22,326 bases of DNA from the IMG/VR virus record IMGVR_UViG_3300049207_000004, positions 1-22,326 of that record; one strand, given 5' to 3'. The notes beneath the pieces are model-generated. The model was not told the DNA's origin, searched no databases, and worked only from the letters and a program-made list of their open reading frames with translations. A program made the translations under genes and the position numbers. This DNA comes from a virus. Of this stretch, positions 6,228-13,555 are shown piece after piece; positions within the stretch are counted from its first letter, which is position 1, and each line of letters opens with the position of its first letter.

Positions 6228-8132
6228 ATGGGAACCGTCTCGCCACTCCGCCGCTTCGCCGATGGCCTGGCGAATGTCCTCACCGGTCGCGGCACTACCG
6301 TCGATCGCGCCGCCGCGAATTTCTGGACGCGCCGCTTCACCACGCCTGATCAGGTCGAAGCCGCCTATCTCGGCTCCTGGCTGCATCGCAAGATCGTCGA
6401 CATCCCCGCGCAAGACATGTGCCGCGCCGGCCGCGATTGGGACGCGGAAGACGACGAGATCGCCAAGATCGAAGCCGAGGAAAAGCGGCTCGGGCTGTGG
6501 GCGAAGGTCTATGAGGCGCTGACCCTTGGCCGCCTCGGTGGCGGTGCAATCCTGATCGGGCTGGGCGATGATCCGTCTCAGCCCCTGCCCCGCACCATCC
6601 GCCCGCAGCAGATCCAGTATCTGACCGTGCTGTCCCGCTGGCAGTTGTCGATCGGCGACATGGAGATGGACCCGGCTCTGCCGACCTTCGGCCAGCCTAA
6701 ATATTTCGGCCTGTCCGGCTCCGCGCGGGCCATCCGCATCCACCCGAGCCGCGTCGTCTGCTTCAAAGGCCTGCCTGTTCCTGCGATCCGGGTCGCCACA
6801 TGGGAAGAGCGGTTCTGGGGCATGTCCGTGGTGGAAGCGGTGGACGAAGCCGTGCAGCACGCCACTACCGCTTGCGCCGGATTCGCGTCGCTCATCGATG
6901 AGGCGAAGATTGACGTCTATCGCTTCAACGGCACCGTGGAGCAGCTGAGCCAGCCCGGCGGCGAAGAGAAGCTGATGCGGCGCGTCGAGCTGACCAACAC
7001 CGGCAAGAGCGTTCACCGCGCCGTCATCCTCGACAAGGAGGACGAATGGGAGCAGCGCCAGTTGACGCTGGCAGGCGTGCGCGACGTCATCATCACCTAT
7101 GACGCCCGCGTGGCTGGTGCGGCCGACATCCCGGCGACCCGGCTGTTCGGCAAGGCGCCTGATGGCATGAACGCGACCGGCGAAGGTGACCTCGCCAACT
7201 ATTTCCAATCGATCGGCGCGAAGCAGGACATGCAGCTGCGGCCCGCGCTGCAGCAGATCGATGCGGTCATGCTGCCATCCGCTGGCGTGAAGGCTGATCT
7301 GCCGTGGGCCTTCTCCACGCTCATGGTGCTGACCGAGCAGCAGCAGGCGGAGATCGAGGCGAAGGAAGCGGACACGATCACGAAGATCGCCGCCGTCGCC
7401 CTGATGCCTGAAAGCGCGCTCGCCAAGACGGTGCAGAATCGGCTGATCGAAAGCGGGCGCTGGCCCGGCCTTAAGAAGCTGATCGAGGAAGCCGAGAAGG
7501 CGGGTGAAGGCCTGCCCGAAGGCGAAGAAACCGAGCTGGGCATTGTGCCGGTCGGGTCGGAAGGAGGTGATCGGACATCTGCCGGTGCTGGCGGGGGAAC
7601 CCCCGTTAATTCCTCCGCCCGCCGTGCTGCGAATGATGCCGCCGTGTTTTTTGGCGATGCGGCACCGCGCCCGCTCTATGTCCAGCGCAAGCTGTTGAAC
7701 GCCTCCGCGCTGATCGCCTGGGCCAAGGAAAACGGCTTCACGTCGACGCTGGCACCCGACGACGTGCATGTCACGGTGCTGTATTCGCGCTTGCCAGTCG
7801 ACCCGATGAAGATGGGCGAAAGCTGGTCCGGGGACGATCAGGGCCGCATCCGTGTCAAGCCTGGTGGTCCACGGGCGATCGAGCGCTTTGGCGAGAATGC
7901 TGTCGTGCTGCTGTTCGCGTCGTGGGAATTGGAAAGCCGCCACCGGTCCATGGTCGAGGCGGGCGGCAGCCACGACTTCGACAATTATCACCCGCACGTC
8001 ACCCTCTCCTATGAGGTTCCGGCGGACATCGATCTGGCGGCGATCAAGCCATATGCGGGCGCACTGGAGTTCGGGCCGGAACTGTTTGAACCGCTCGATC
8101 TGGATTGGAAGCGGAAGGTGGTGGAGGAATAA
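6228..8132 (+). CDS. Portal protein (DUF1073) fused to Acb1-like 2H phosphoesterase
   Basis: The protein has 634 residues. Residues about 25-430 follow the DUF1073 portal pattern: an N-terminal AAYLGSWLHRKIVDIPAQDM, then GGGAILIGL, WGMSVVEAV and a helical region to about 430. The portal forms the dodecameric DNA gate at the capsid vertex. After a flexible Gly/Glu linker (about 425-470), residues 480-634 form a second domain. It contains PLYVQRKLLN, DDVHVTVLYSRLP (H514, T516) and YHPHVTLSY (H590, T592). These paired H-x-T motifs define 2H phosphoesterases and closely resemble T4 Acb1, which cleaves cyclic oligonucleotides made by CBASS. Databases name such portals 'anti-CBASS Acb1 family'. ATG 6228 has no strong Shine-Dalgarno. 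Confidence 0.92.
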   Translation: MGTVSPLRRFADGLANVLTGRGTTVDRAAANFWTRRFTTPDQVEAAYLGSWLHRKIVDIPAQDMCRAGRDWDAEDDEIAKIEAEEKRLGLWAKVYEALTLGRLGGGAILIGLGDDPSQPLPRTIRPQQIQYLTVLSRWQLSIGDMEMDPALPTFGQPKYFGLSGSARAIRIHPSRVVCFKGLPVPAIRVATWEERFWGMSVVEAVDEAVQHATTACAGFASLIDEAKIDVYRFNGTVEQLSQPGGEEKLMRRVELTNTGKSVHRAVILDKEDEWEQRQLTLAGVRDVIITYDARVAGAADIPATRLFGKAPDGMNATGEGDLANYFQSIGAKQDMQLRPALQQIDAVMLPSAGVKADLPWAFSTLMVLTEQQQAEIEAKEADTITKIAAVALMPESALAKTVQNRLIESGRWPGLKKLIEEAEKAGEGLPEGEETELGIVPVGSEGGDRTSAGAGGGTPVNSSARRAANDAAVFFGDAAPRPLYVQRKLLNASALIAWAKENGFTSTLAPDDVHVTVLYSRLPVDPMKMGESWSGDDQGRIRVKPGGPRAIERFGENAVVLLFASWELESRHRSMVEAGGSHDFDNYHPHVTLSYEVPADIDLAAIKPYAGALEFGPELFEPLDLDWKRKVVEE

Positions 8133-8527
8133 TGGGTGCCGACCTTCCTGAACGTTGGCGCCCGCCGGTTGAGGTTCGTCCCGCCATCCGGGCGGTATGC
8201 GAGAGACTGCTTCCGGTCATTCGCGTTGCCGCGCGCCAGCATGGCTATGCGATCGGCGCCCATGGAAGCTTTGAGCGCGACCTTGATGTAATCGCCTGCC
8301 CGTGGGCTGAGGAAGCAAGCGACGCGAAAGAATTGGTCCGGGCGGTGCAATCCGCCCTCGCTGACGAACTTGGAGTAGAAGTCGTGCGCAGCGGGGATGT
8401 GGGGCAGAAGCCCCATGGTCGACAAGTCTGGACCATGATCATTTTAGACTACGACCATGCGGTAACGGTGCGCAGCACGGCAGGCTCTCACCCTTTCATC
8501 GACTTCTCGGTCATGCCGAGGCGCTGA
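8132..8527 (+). CDS. Nucleotidyltransferase-fold-like phage protein
   Basis: The 131-residue product starts with a TAATG overlap on the portal stop, with GGAGG just upstream. Residues 45-58 (GSFERDLDVIACPW) carry a G-S ... D-x-D arrangement like the first catalytic motif of small (MNT-type) nucleotidyltransferases, with D50 and D52 as metal ligands. A later strand (VWTMIILDYDHAVTVRS) could supply the third acidic residue. Small proteins with an RDLD motif are common near phage portal or lysis genes, but their role is not established. The transferase assignment is inference; the ORF itself is secure. Confidence 0.7.
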   Translation: MGADLPERWRPPVEVRPAIRAVCERLLPVIRVAARQHGYAIGAHGSFERDLDVIACPWAEEASDAKELVRAVQSALADELGVEVVRSGDVGQKPHGRQVWTMIILDYDHAVTVRSTAGSHPFIDFSVMPRR

Positions 8528-8528
8528 A

Positions 8529-9380
8529 GTGCCCCGCTACAGCCTCGCCCTACTCGCCCGCCGCGCTGGAAAGCGCCGCGACATCACCTTGCGGCCGATC
8601 ATCCCGACCCAAGCCCAGGCAACCGACCTTGCCACGATCTACGCTCCCGCCTGGCGCATCTGGGCCGACAGCATCGACCGCATCCTTGTCGGCTACGATC
8701 CGCAGCCCCTGCCCACCGGCGACGCGCTGACGATCGACACCGCCGACCAGGTGCAGACCGCGATCAACAGTGTGGCGAACGAGTTCCTGACGATCCTGAC
8801 CGCGCGGATCACGCCATCGTTGCGCGACTGGATCGTCCGCGCTGAGCGCGTTCACCGCGAAAAGTGGGCCGCCGCTGTGAAGGCTGGCGTCGGTGTGGAT
8901 CTCGACATGATGCTGGGCGCGGGCGAGGTGCAGGAGACGCTGTCCACCTTCCTCCAGCGTAATGTCGCCCTATGCCGAAATGTGAGCGATCAGGCGCAGG
9001 GCCGAATCTCCGACGCCGTGTTCCGCGGCTATGAACGGCGCGCGCCTGTAGCCGAGGTGGCGAAGGAAATCCGCGAGGCGACGGGCATGGGCCGCGATCG
9101 CGCAGTCCGCATCGCTGCCGACCAGAACAGTAAGCTATCGTCCCAGCTGGACCGCGAGCGCCAGGCAGAGGCCGATCTGACGCAGTTCAAATGGCGGCAT
9201 TCCGGGAAAGCGCACCCGCGATCATGGCACCGCGCGCGCGACGGCAACGTTTATGACAGCCGCACCGGCAAGCCCGTTGGTGGCGGCGACGCCATCCCCA
9301 GCGATGATCGCGCAGGGATGGCGCCTTGGTGCGGGTGCCGGGAGCAGGCTTATATCCCGCTGCTGGATGAGGTGGATTAG
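8529..9380 (+). CDS. Minor head protein, SPP1 gp7 / Mu F-like
   Basis: The 283-residue product has a helical N-terminal region and a C-terminal domain from about residue 160. That domain contains the helix DAVFRGYERRAPVAEVAKEI and GMGRDRAVRIAADQNSKLSS. It then has the signature RHSGKAHPRSWHRARDGNVYD (about 223-243), and PWCGCREQAYIP near the end. This matches the SPP1 gp7 / phage Mu F head morphogenesis domain, in which the final W-C-x-C element is usual. Such proteins are few per capsid, sit near the portal, and are often ejected with DNA. GTG 8529 directly follows the previous stop. The gene ends two bases before the reverse moron's stop. Confidence 0.85.
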   Translation: MPRYSLALLARRAGKRRDITLRPIIPTQAQATDLATIYAPAWRIWADSIDRILVGYDPQPLPTGDALTIDTADQVQTAINSVANEFLTILTARITPSLRDWIVRAERVHREKWAAAVKAGVGVDLDMMLGAGEVQETLSTFLQRNVALCRNVSDQAQGRISDAVFRGYERRAPVAEVAKEIREATGMGRDRAVRIAADQNSKLSSQLDRERQAEADLTQFKWRHSGKAHPRSWHRARDGNVYDSRTGKPVGGGDAIPSDDRAGMAPWCGCREQAYIPLLDEVD

Positions 9381-9382
9381 CC

Positions 9383-9976
9383 TCAGAACTCAGACCCGAT
9401 AGCAATGCCGGGAGGAAGCTCAACCCATGTAACCTCTGGGTTTTCAACCGCCCAAAAGAAACGGTACTCGCGCTGCCATCTGTCCTCACGACCTTTTAGA
9501 AAATGATGGCGCTGCATGGTTACCGTGTACCTGACTTCGTCTGCCAGGCTCTGCCTCCCGATCGCCTTGTCGAGCACCGATCGCAGTCTGGCGATGTCAA
9601 CTAGGCGCACGCAGGCCTGCTTCCCCTCCTGTTTCCACCGAGCAACACTGCCACGGCTAATGCTAAGTATCAGTCCATCTTCATCTCTTGCATGGACGGT
9701 ACCGTTCAGCGGGGTCTCACCTAGCGGGGTTCGGACCGTGCAATCTTTAAAGGTGACGATCCCTGCATTCACCTGGAGTGCTCCCCATGTCGGGCCTGGC
9801 CGGAAAACATGCTCTGGGATCCCGGTGCTTTGAAAGATCCTATTCTCATCTGGCGTGAATACACCTTGTCGCGTTTCGGATTTATACCGACTGGCGGGGC
9901 TGATGGGCACCAGGCCGCCATTGATCCACGTCTCAGCGTGAGCAGGTTCGTTTAGGTAGATTCGATAGTCGTTCAT
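9383..9976 (-). CDS. Moron: unrecognised 197-residue protein
   Basis: The ORF runs against the late operon. Its stop is two bases from the minor head gene's stop, and its ATG has GAGGGAG a few bases upstream. The protein starts MNDYRIYLNEPAHAE and has WINGGLVPISPASRY near residue 18. Near the C-terminus it has HHFLKGREDRWQREYRFFW followed by a beta-strand segment. The 'EYRFFW' element and the overall order weakly recall DUF2971-type cargo proteins. No catalytic motif could be assigned, and there is no signal peptide or membrane segment. By position it is a moron that could act in superinfection exclusion or host change; that is inference. It reads less GC-rich than the genes around it. Confidence 0.7.
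   Translation of the reverse strand: MNDYRIYLNEPAHAETWINGGLVPISPASRYKSETRQGVFTPDENRIFQSTGIPEHVFRPGPTWGALQVNAGIVTFKDCTVRTPLGETPLNGTVHARDEDGLILSISRGSVARWKQEGKQACVRLVDIARLRSVLDKAIGRQSLADEVRYTVTMQRHHFLKGREDRWQREYRFFWAVENPEVTWVELPPGIAIGSEF
9422..9444 (+). terminator. Weak terminator-like hairpin inside moron 2 (plus strand)
   Basis: AACCCA (9422-9427) pairs with TGGGTT (9437-9442) over a 9-base loop, and the run TTTT ends at 9444. It lies about 40 bases past the minor head gene and could stop late transcripts before they run through the opposing gene. The stem is short and AT-containing, so support is modest. Confidence 0.3.
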
Positions 9977-9986
9977 CTCGCTCCCT

Positions 9987-9999
9987 CTGGCGTCCGTAG
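9987..9999 (+). repeat. Late-boundary motif copy 2: CTGGCGTCCGTAG
   Basis: This copy lies 10 bases beyond the start codon of the second moron and 33 bases before the DUF2213 gene ATG, the same leader length as at copy 1. It is followed by a small palindrome, GCCTGTCAGGC (10011-10021). Confidence 0.8.
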
Positions 10000-10032
10000 A
10001 AGGTACCGTCGCCTGTCAGGCACACAAGCCCC

Positions 10033-11130
10033 ATGCTTTTTGCCGACGCCCTCACGCTCGACGCCCCCCGCCGCACTAGCGACGGCTACATGGCTGTGCG
10101 GGCAAAGGCGGCGCGCACCGGCACCTATCAATATCTCGGCAGCGAGATCGACCCGCAGAACGCGCACGGCCTGCGCGATGCTGGCATGGTCCATGTCCTA
10201 CGCGATGACGCCGCCGTGTTCGACAGCAAGTCGGCTCATAGCTTCATCGGCAAGCCGATCACGGACAATCACCCGTCCGTCGCGGTGAATGCCGCCAACT
10301 GGCGCGATCATGCCCGCGGCGTCGTCATGGGCGCGATGCGGGACGGCGAATATCTCGCCTTCGATCTGCTGCTGACCGATCGCGACACCATCAGCGCTGT
10401 CGATGCGGGCAAGCGCGAGCTGTCCAACGGCTATGCGGCCGATCTCCAGTTCGGCGACTTCACCGGCCCCGGCGGCGTGAAGTGCGTTGCGCGGCAGAAG
10501 TCCATCACCGGCAATCACGTCGCGATCGTCGACAAGGGCCGTGCCGGCCCCTCCTGCGCCATCACCGATTCCGTCGCACTTTGTGACGCGAACCCCGCCG
10601 CTGTGGCGGACCTCACCCCTCCATTGGAGAAGACTGCAATGAAAATCCGGATCGGCGACGCCGAAGTCGATGCGACCAACGGTGAGGCCGTTCGGATCGC
10701 AGTGGACGCTCTGAATGTGAAGCTCGGCGGCCTGACCGCTGACAACGCCACCCTCAAGACTTCGCTCGAGGCGAAGGACGGCGAGATTGCCGCCCTCAAC
10801 GCCAAGCTGAAGGATGCGGAAGTCACTCCCGAACGCCTGCAGGCTCTGGCTGATGCCCGTGCCAAGGTGATCGCCCAGGCACAGGCACTGAAGCCCGGCA
10901 TCGTCGTGGACGGCAAGTCCGACATTGAGATCCGGAAGGAAGCTGTTTCGGCCAAGCTGGGGGATGCCGCCGCCAACATGGCTGACGCGGCGATCGAGGG
11001 GGCGTTCCTCGCTCTCACCAAGGATGGCGGCTCCGCCGATCCCCTGCGCCAGACGCTGAAGGACGGCCTGACCGCTCCGACCAACATCGCCAACATCCGC
11101 GACGCCGCCCGCGCCGCGAGCAACCGCTAA
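10033..11130 (+). CDS. DUF2213 prohead protease with C-terminal scaffold region
   Basis: The protein has 365 residues. Residues 1-185 match DUF2213, the family of capsid maturation proteases. Likely catalytic positions are H80 (TDNHPS), S131 (RELSNGYAAD) and H162 (ITGNHVAIVD), the His-Ser-His order of herpesvirus-type prohead proteases. Residues about 203-365 are a helical, Lys/Glu/Ala-rich region (DNATLKTSLEAKDGEIAALN) that looks like a scaffolding domain. The protease cuts scaffold and itself during head maturation. It is followed by cement and major capsid genes, the expected order. ATG 10033 has only a weak Shine-Dalgarno. Confidence 0.88.
   Translation: MLFADALTLDAPRRTSDGYMAVRAKAARTGTYQYLGSEIDPQNAHGLRDAGMVHVLRDDAAVFDSKSAHSFIGKPITDNHPSVAVNAANWRDHARGVVMGAMRDGEYLAFDLLLTDRDTISAVDAGKRELSNGYAADLQFGDFTGPGGVKCVARQKSITGNHVAIVDKGRAGPSCAITDSVALCDANPAAVADLTPPLEKTAMKIRIGDAEVDATNGEAVRIAVDALNVKLGGLTADNATLKTSLEAKDGEIAALNAKLKDAEVTPERLQALADARAKVIAQAQALKPGIVVDGKSDIEIRKEAVSAKLGDAAANMADAAIEGAFLALTKDGGSADPLRQTLKDGLTAPTNIANIRDAARAASNR
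10639..11130 (+). CDS. Nested in-frame scaffold protein (predicted internal start)
   Basis: An in-frame ATG at 10639 (residue 203 of the protease gene) has the strong ribosome-binding site GGAGAAG at 10626-10632, six bases before it. The start lies exactly at the junction between protease and coiled-coil parts. It would give a 163-residue free scaffold, as lambda Nu3 is made from inside gene C. The signal is seen directly; use of this start in the cell is inference. Confidence 0.55.
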   Translation: MKIRIGDAEVDATNGEAVRIAVDALNVKLGGLTADNATLKTSLEAKDGEIAALNAKLKDAEVTPERLQALADARAKVIAQAQALKPGIVVDGKSDIEIRKEAVSAKLGDAAANMADAAIEGAFLALTKDGGSADPLRQTLKDGLTAPTNIANIRDAARAASNR

Positions 11131-11142
11131 GGAGGCCGGGAC

Positions 11143-11598
11143 ATGGCTGTCAATCAGGACACTTATCTCACCAACCTCGCTGCTGCCTATGCGGGCATGG
11201 TGGCGAACGGCGAGACTTCGAACCGCATCACGCGCACCTGCGAAGTGGCGGCGGGCATCGGCTTCGGCAAGGTCGTGTTTCGCGGCTCTGGCGATCACGG
11301 CTGCACCACCGACCAGACCGGCACCCCCCAGGTGCTGGGCATCACGATTGCCGACGAAACGCTGGGCCTGCTGCCCGGTGCGGATGCTGACGAATATCAG
11401 CAGTACGACAATGTCGCGATCATGACCGAGGGCGTGATCTGGGTGGTTGCCGGTGAGGCTGTCACCGATGGGGCGCAGGCTTACGTCACCAGCGGCGGCG
11501 CCATCGTCGACACCTCGACCTCGAACACCATCCTGCCGGGTTGGTTCTTCGACACGACCGGCGCGAACGCCGATCTCGTCAAGCTCGCTCGTCGCTAA
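11143..11598 (+). CDS. Capsid cement / decoration protein (gp24-like, DUF2190-type)
   Basis: The 151-residue, beta-rich protein follows a very strong ribosome-binding site (AAGGAGG), in keeping with high expression. It starts MAVNQDTYLTN. It then has short strands such as GIGFGKVVFRG, TPQVLGITIADE and VAIMTEGVIWVVAGEAVTDGA, the layout of structural cement proteins between the scaffold and major capsid genes. It would stabilise the expanded shell. The family assignment rests on pattern and position. Confidence 0.75.
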   Translation: MAVNQDTYLTNLAAAYAGMVANGETSNRITRTCEVAAGIGFGKVVFRGSGDHGCTTDQTGTPQVLGITIADETLGLLPGADADEYQQYDNVAIMTEGVIWVVAGEAVTDGAQAYVTSGGAIVDTSTSNTILPGWFFDTTGANADLVKLARR

Positions 11599-11612
11599 AG
11601 GGGGACATACAA

Positions 11613-12704
11613 ATGCTCATCAATTTCTCTGACGCGACCGGGGGCATGTTCCGGGACGCTGCTGCCTTCCTCGCTGCCGACGCTGCGGCGCAGGCGCTCG
11701 CCTTCGATCGCTGGGCGGCTTATGATGCTGAACTTGCACGGACCTTCGGCGATCGTGCCGACGAGTTCTTTGTCGACGCCCAGGTCGGCCGCGCGTTCCT
11801 GACGCCGCAGCTGTTCCGCATCGAAACGCAGGTCTATCTGCGCCGCTATCCGAACGCAGATCTGAACGGCCTTCTCCCCATCAACACCGATGGCGATATG
11901 TGGGACGTCGGCACCGTGTTCTACAGCATGGACGAGGTCGGCAAGGCCGAGTTCCTGAGCGGCAAGGGCTTCGATATGCCCTATGCCTCGACGCTGACCG
12001 GCCAGAACAGCCGTGGCTTCCACCTGGCCGGTATCGGCTATGAGTGGTCGACGCAGGAACTCCAGCGCGCCGCCAAGCTGGGCCGCTCGCTGTCTGCCGA
12101 CAAGGCTGGCGCTGCTCGTAAGGCTGCTCAGTTCTTCAAGCGCTCGGTTGCCATGACCGGCAAGACGCCGGGCGCATCCTCGTCCGAAAAGGGTTGGACC
12201 GGCTTCGTGAACGACGCGAACGTGCCCGCGGCGAACGTCACTGCCGACGGCACCGGCTCGACCACGACCTGGGCCACCAAGACCCCGGATCAGATCAGCC
12301 GCGATATTTGGGCAGCGGTCAACGCGGTAGAATCGCAGACCGGCGAAACGCACACCGCCACCACCGTCGCGCTGCCGACCGCCAAGCTGCGCTACATCGA
12401 GCAGACCCGCATGTCGGACACCGGCTCGACCATCCTCGCTTACATCCGTGGCAACCGCGACGGCGGCGAGAACATCCAGTTCAAGGCGATCCGCGAATTG
12501 GCTGGCGCTGGCGCATCGGGCACCGAGCGCATGGCGGCCTACGACAGCTCGGAAGAAGTCGTGCAGTTCCACCTGCCCGGCGACCACGAGTTCCTGCCCC
12601 CGTTCCAGAAGTCGTCCATGACCTATGAGGTCGGCGGCATCATGAACGTCGGCGGCACGGAAGTGCGTCTGCCCAAGGCAATCACCTATCGGGATGGTAT
12701 CTGA
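11613..12704 (+). CDS. Major capsid protein (DUF2184)
   Basis: The 363-residue product has the DUF2184 major capsid pattern. There is an N-terminal helical part and VDAQVGRAFLTPQLFRIETQVYLRRYP, then the extended AGIGYEWSTQELQRAAKLG, a long spine-helix region, and a C-terminal FLPPFQKSSMTYEVGGIMNVGGTEVRLPKA. It forms the HK97-fold shell. ATG 11613 is chosen for the AAAGGGGGA site just upstream; a longer in-frame start at 11541 lies inside the cement gene. Codon use is strongly biased to GC-ending codons, as expected for the most abundant virion protein. Confidence 0.9.
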   Translation: MLINFSDATGGMFRDAAAFLAADAAAQALAFDRWAAYDAELARTFGDRADEFFVDAQVGRAFLTPQLFRIETQVYLRRYPNADLNGLLPINTDGDMWDVGTVFYSMDEVGKAEFLSGKGFDMPYASTLTGQNSRGFHLAGIGYEWSTQELQRAAKLGRSLSADKAGAARKAAQFFKRSVAMTGKTPGASSSEKGWTGFVNDANVPAANVTADGTGSTTTWATKTPDQISRDIWAAVNAVESQTGETHTATTVALPTAKLRYIEQTRMSDTGSTILAYIRGNRDGGENIQFKAIRELAGAGASGTERMAAYDSSEEVVQFHLPGDHEFLPPFQKSSMTYEVGGIMNVGGTEVRLPKAITYRDGI

Positions 12705-12706
12705 CC

Positions 12707-13087
12707 ATGGCGAAGTTCACGAACTATGCGCGCGGCCCGCGCGGCATCAGCATGAAGGATGGCTCCACGATCTGGCTCGACCCGGGCCAGTCGGAGGACA
12801 TCAAGAAGGACGACATCGCCGGACCGCTGCCCGATCTGGGCACGGCACCGGCTGTGTCGGCAAATGATGGCGATGACGATCGGGTTGCCGCCCTGGCCGC
12901 CGAGATCGACAGCCTGAAGGCCGATCACGAGAAGGCGCTGGCTGCCGAGAAGCAGCGCGCCGACGATGCTGAGAAGCTGCTGTCTGAAGCGTCCGCCGAG
13001 ATCGACAGCCTGAAGGCTCAGGTCGCGAAGTTCGATGCGGACGGCGATGGCAAGACCGGCGGGTCGAAGGCTGCCGACAAGAAATAA
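12707..13087 (+). CDS. Small head-region protein with C-terminal coiled coil
   Basis: The gene encodes 126 residues and starts two bases after the capsid gene stop. Residues 1-45 (FTNYARGPRGISMKDGSTIWLDPGQ) form a small beta domain, common in short proteins that follow major capsid genes. Residues about 58-115 are an acidic/Lys/Ala coiled coil with the segment AEIDSLKA repeated. The tail is charged and disordered (GDGKTGGSKAADKK). Its exact role is not known; a head accessory or joining role is likely from position. It is the last gene before a terminator. Confidence 0.65.
   Translation: MAKFTNYARGPRGISMKDGSTIWLDPGQSEDIKKDDIAGPLPDLGTAPAVSANDGDDDRVAALAAEIDSLKADHEKALAAEKQRADDAEKLLSEASAEIDSLKAQVAKFDADGDGKTGGSKAADKK
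12897..13017 (+). repeat. 25-bp direct repeat, 32 codons apart
   Basis: An identical 25-base sequence starts at 12897 and again at 12993 and encodes AEIDSLKA in both copies. The offset of 96 bases preserves the reading frame and the coiled-coil register. It points to a recent in-frame duplication or gene conversion within the coiled coil. Confidence 0.8.
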
Positions 13088-13110
13088 CCTCGGTCGCTCT
13101 GGGGGGAGAC

Positions 13111-13143
13111 GGGCCGCTGCTCTATCGGGCGGCGGCCCTTTTC
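13111..13143 (+). terminator. Rho-independent terminator after the head genes
   Basis: GGGCCGC (13111-13117) pairs with GCGGCCC (13132-13138), followed at once by TTTTC. It lies 23 bases after the stop at 13087 and just before the reverse TM2 gene. There is no T-run on the minus-strand side, so it acts on late (plus-strand) transcripts only. Confidence 0.8.
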
Positions 13144-13145
13144 GT

Positions 13146-13481
13146 TCAGGCCATGGCGTCGAGCGTCATCCGCTGACGGAGTGTGTTGACCCGTTCCCTG
13201 ATAATGCCAGGGATAAGGAACAGGTCGATAAACGCCCAAAGACCTGAGATGATGAGACCAATGATTGTGATGCCAAGGATCAGCATCACCGCGCCAGTCC
13301 CCTTTTGCCCCAAGTAGAAGCGGTGAATGCCGAACGCGCCCAAAAACAGGCAAAGCAGATAGGCAGCACCGGTGGACGGCTTCTCGTTAGCGATCCGCTG
13401 CTCAATGAGTATCCGCTGCGAATCCGTGAGGCGCCCGCCCGCCACCTGTTCGGTAGCTGGTGCCGTTGCTTCAATATTCAT
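13146..13481 (-). CDS. Moron: TM2-domain membrane protein
   Basis: The 111-residue protein has a TM2 domain. A first membrane segment is at about 39-53 and contains the signature GAFGIHRFYLG (48-58). After a short turn comes a second hydrophobic stretch at about 63-90, ending in AFIDLFLI, where D86 matches the conserved Asp. The polar N-terminus and basic C-terminal helix are predicted cytoplasmic. TM2 proteins are found in bacteria and phages with no settled biochemical role; in a lysogen one could change the envelope or exclude other phages (inference). It has the ribosome-binding site AGGGGGAATT, shared with the first moron, and a possible promoter upstream. Confidence 0.88.
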   Translation of the reverse strand: MNIEATAPATEQVAGGRLTDSQRILIEQRIANEKPSTGAAYLLCLFLGAFGIHRFYLGQKGTGAVMLILGITIIGLIISGLWAFIDLFLIPGIIRERVNTLRQRMTLDAMA

Positions 13482-13517
13482 AATTCCCCCTATTCTCGCT
13501 CTCGACGAGCGACCCTT

Positions 13518-13548
13518 CGTATACCGCCATATCCTTACAGGCCGTCAA
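13518..13548 (-). promoter_or_regulatory. Possible sigma70-type promoter of the TM2 moron
   Basis: Reading the minus strand, TTGACG (13548-13543) is followed after 19 bases by TATACG (13523-13518), about 37 bases before the start codon at 13481. Sequence fit is good at both boxes but the spacing is one or two bases long. It lies between the boundary motif and the gene, as expected for a self-contained moron. Confidence 0.35.
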
Positions 13549-13555
13549 CGCCTAT

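Noticed and set aside
6000-7997. A 665-residue minus-strand open frame opposite the portal gene
   Set aside because: It is a shadow of the high-GC portal frame: biased His/Arg/Gly composition, no family resemblance, and the plus strand is clearly coding.
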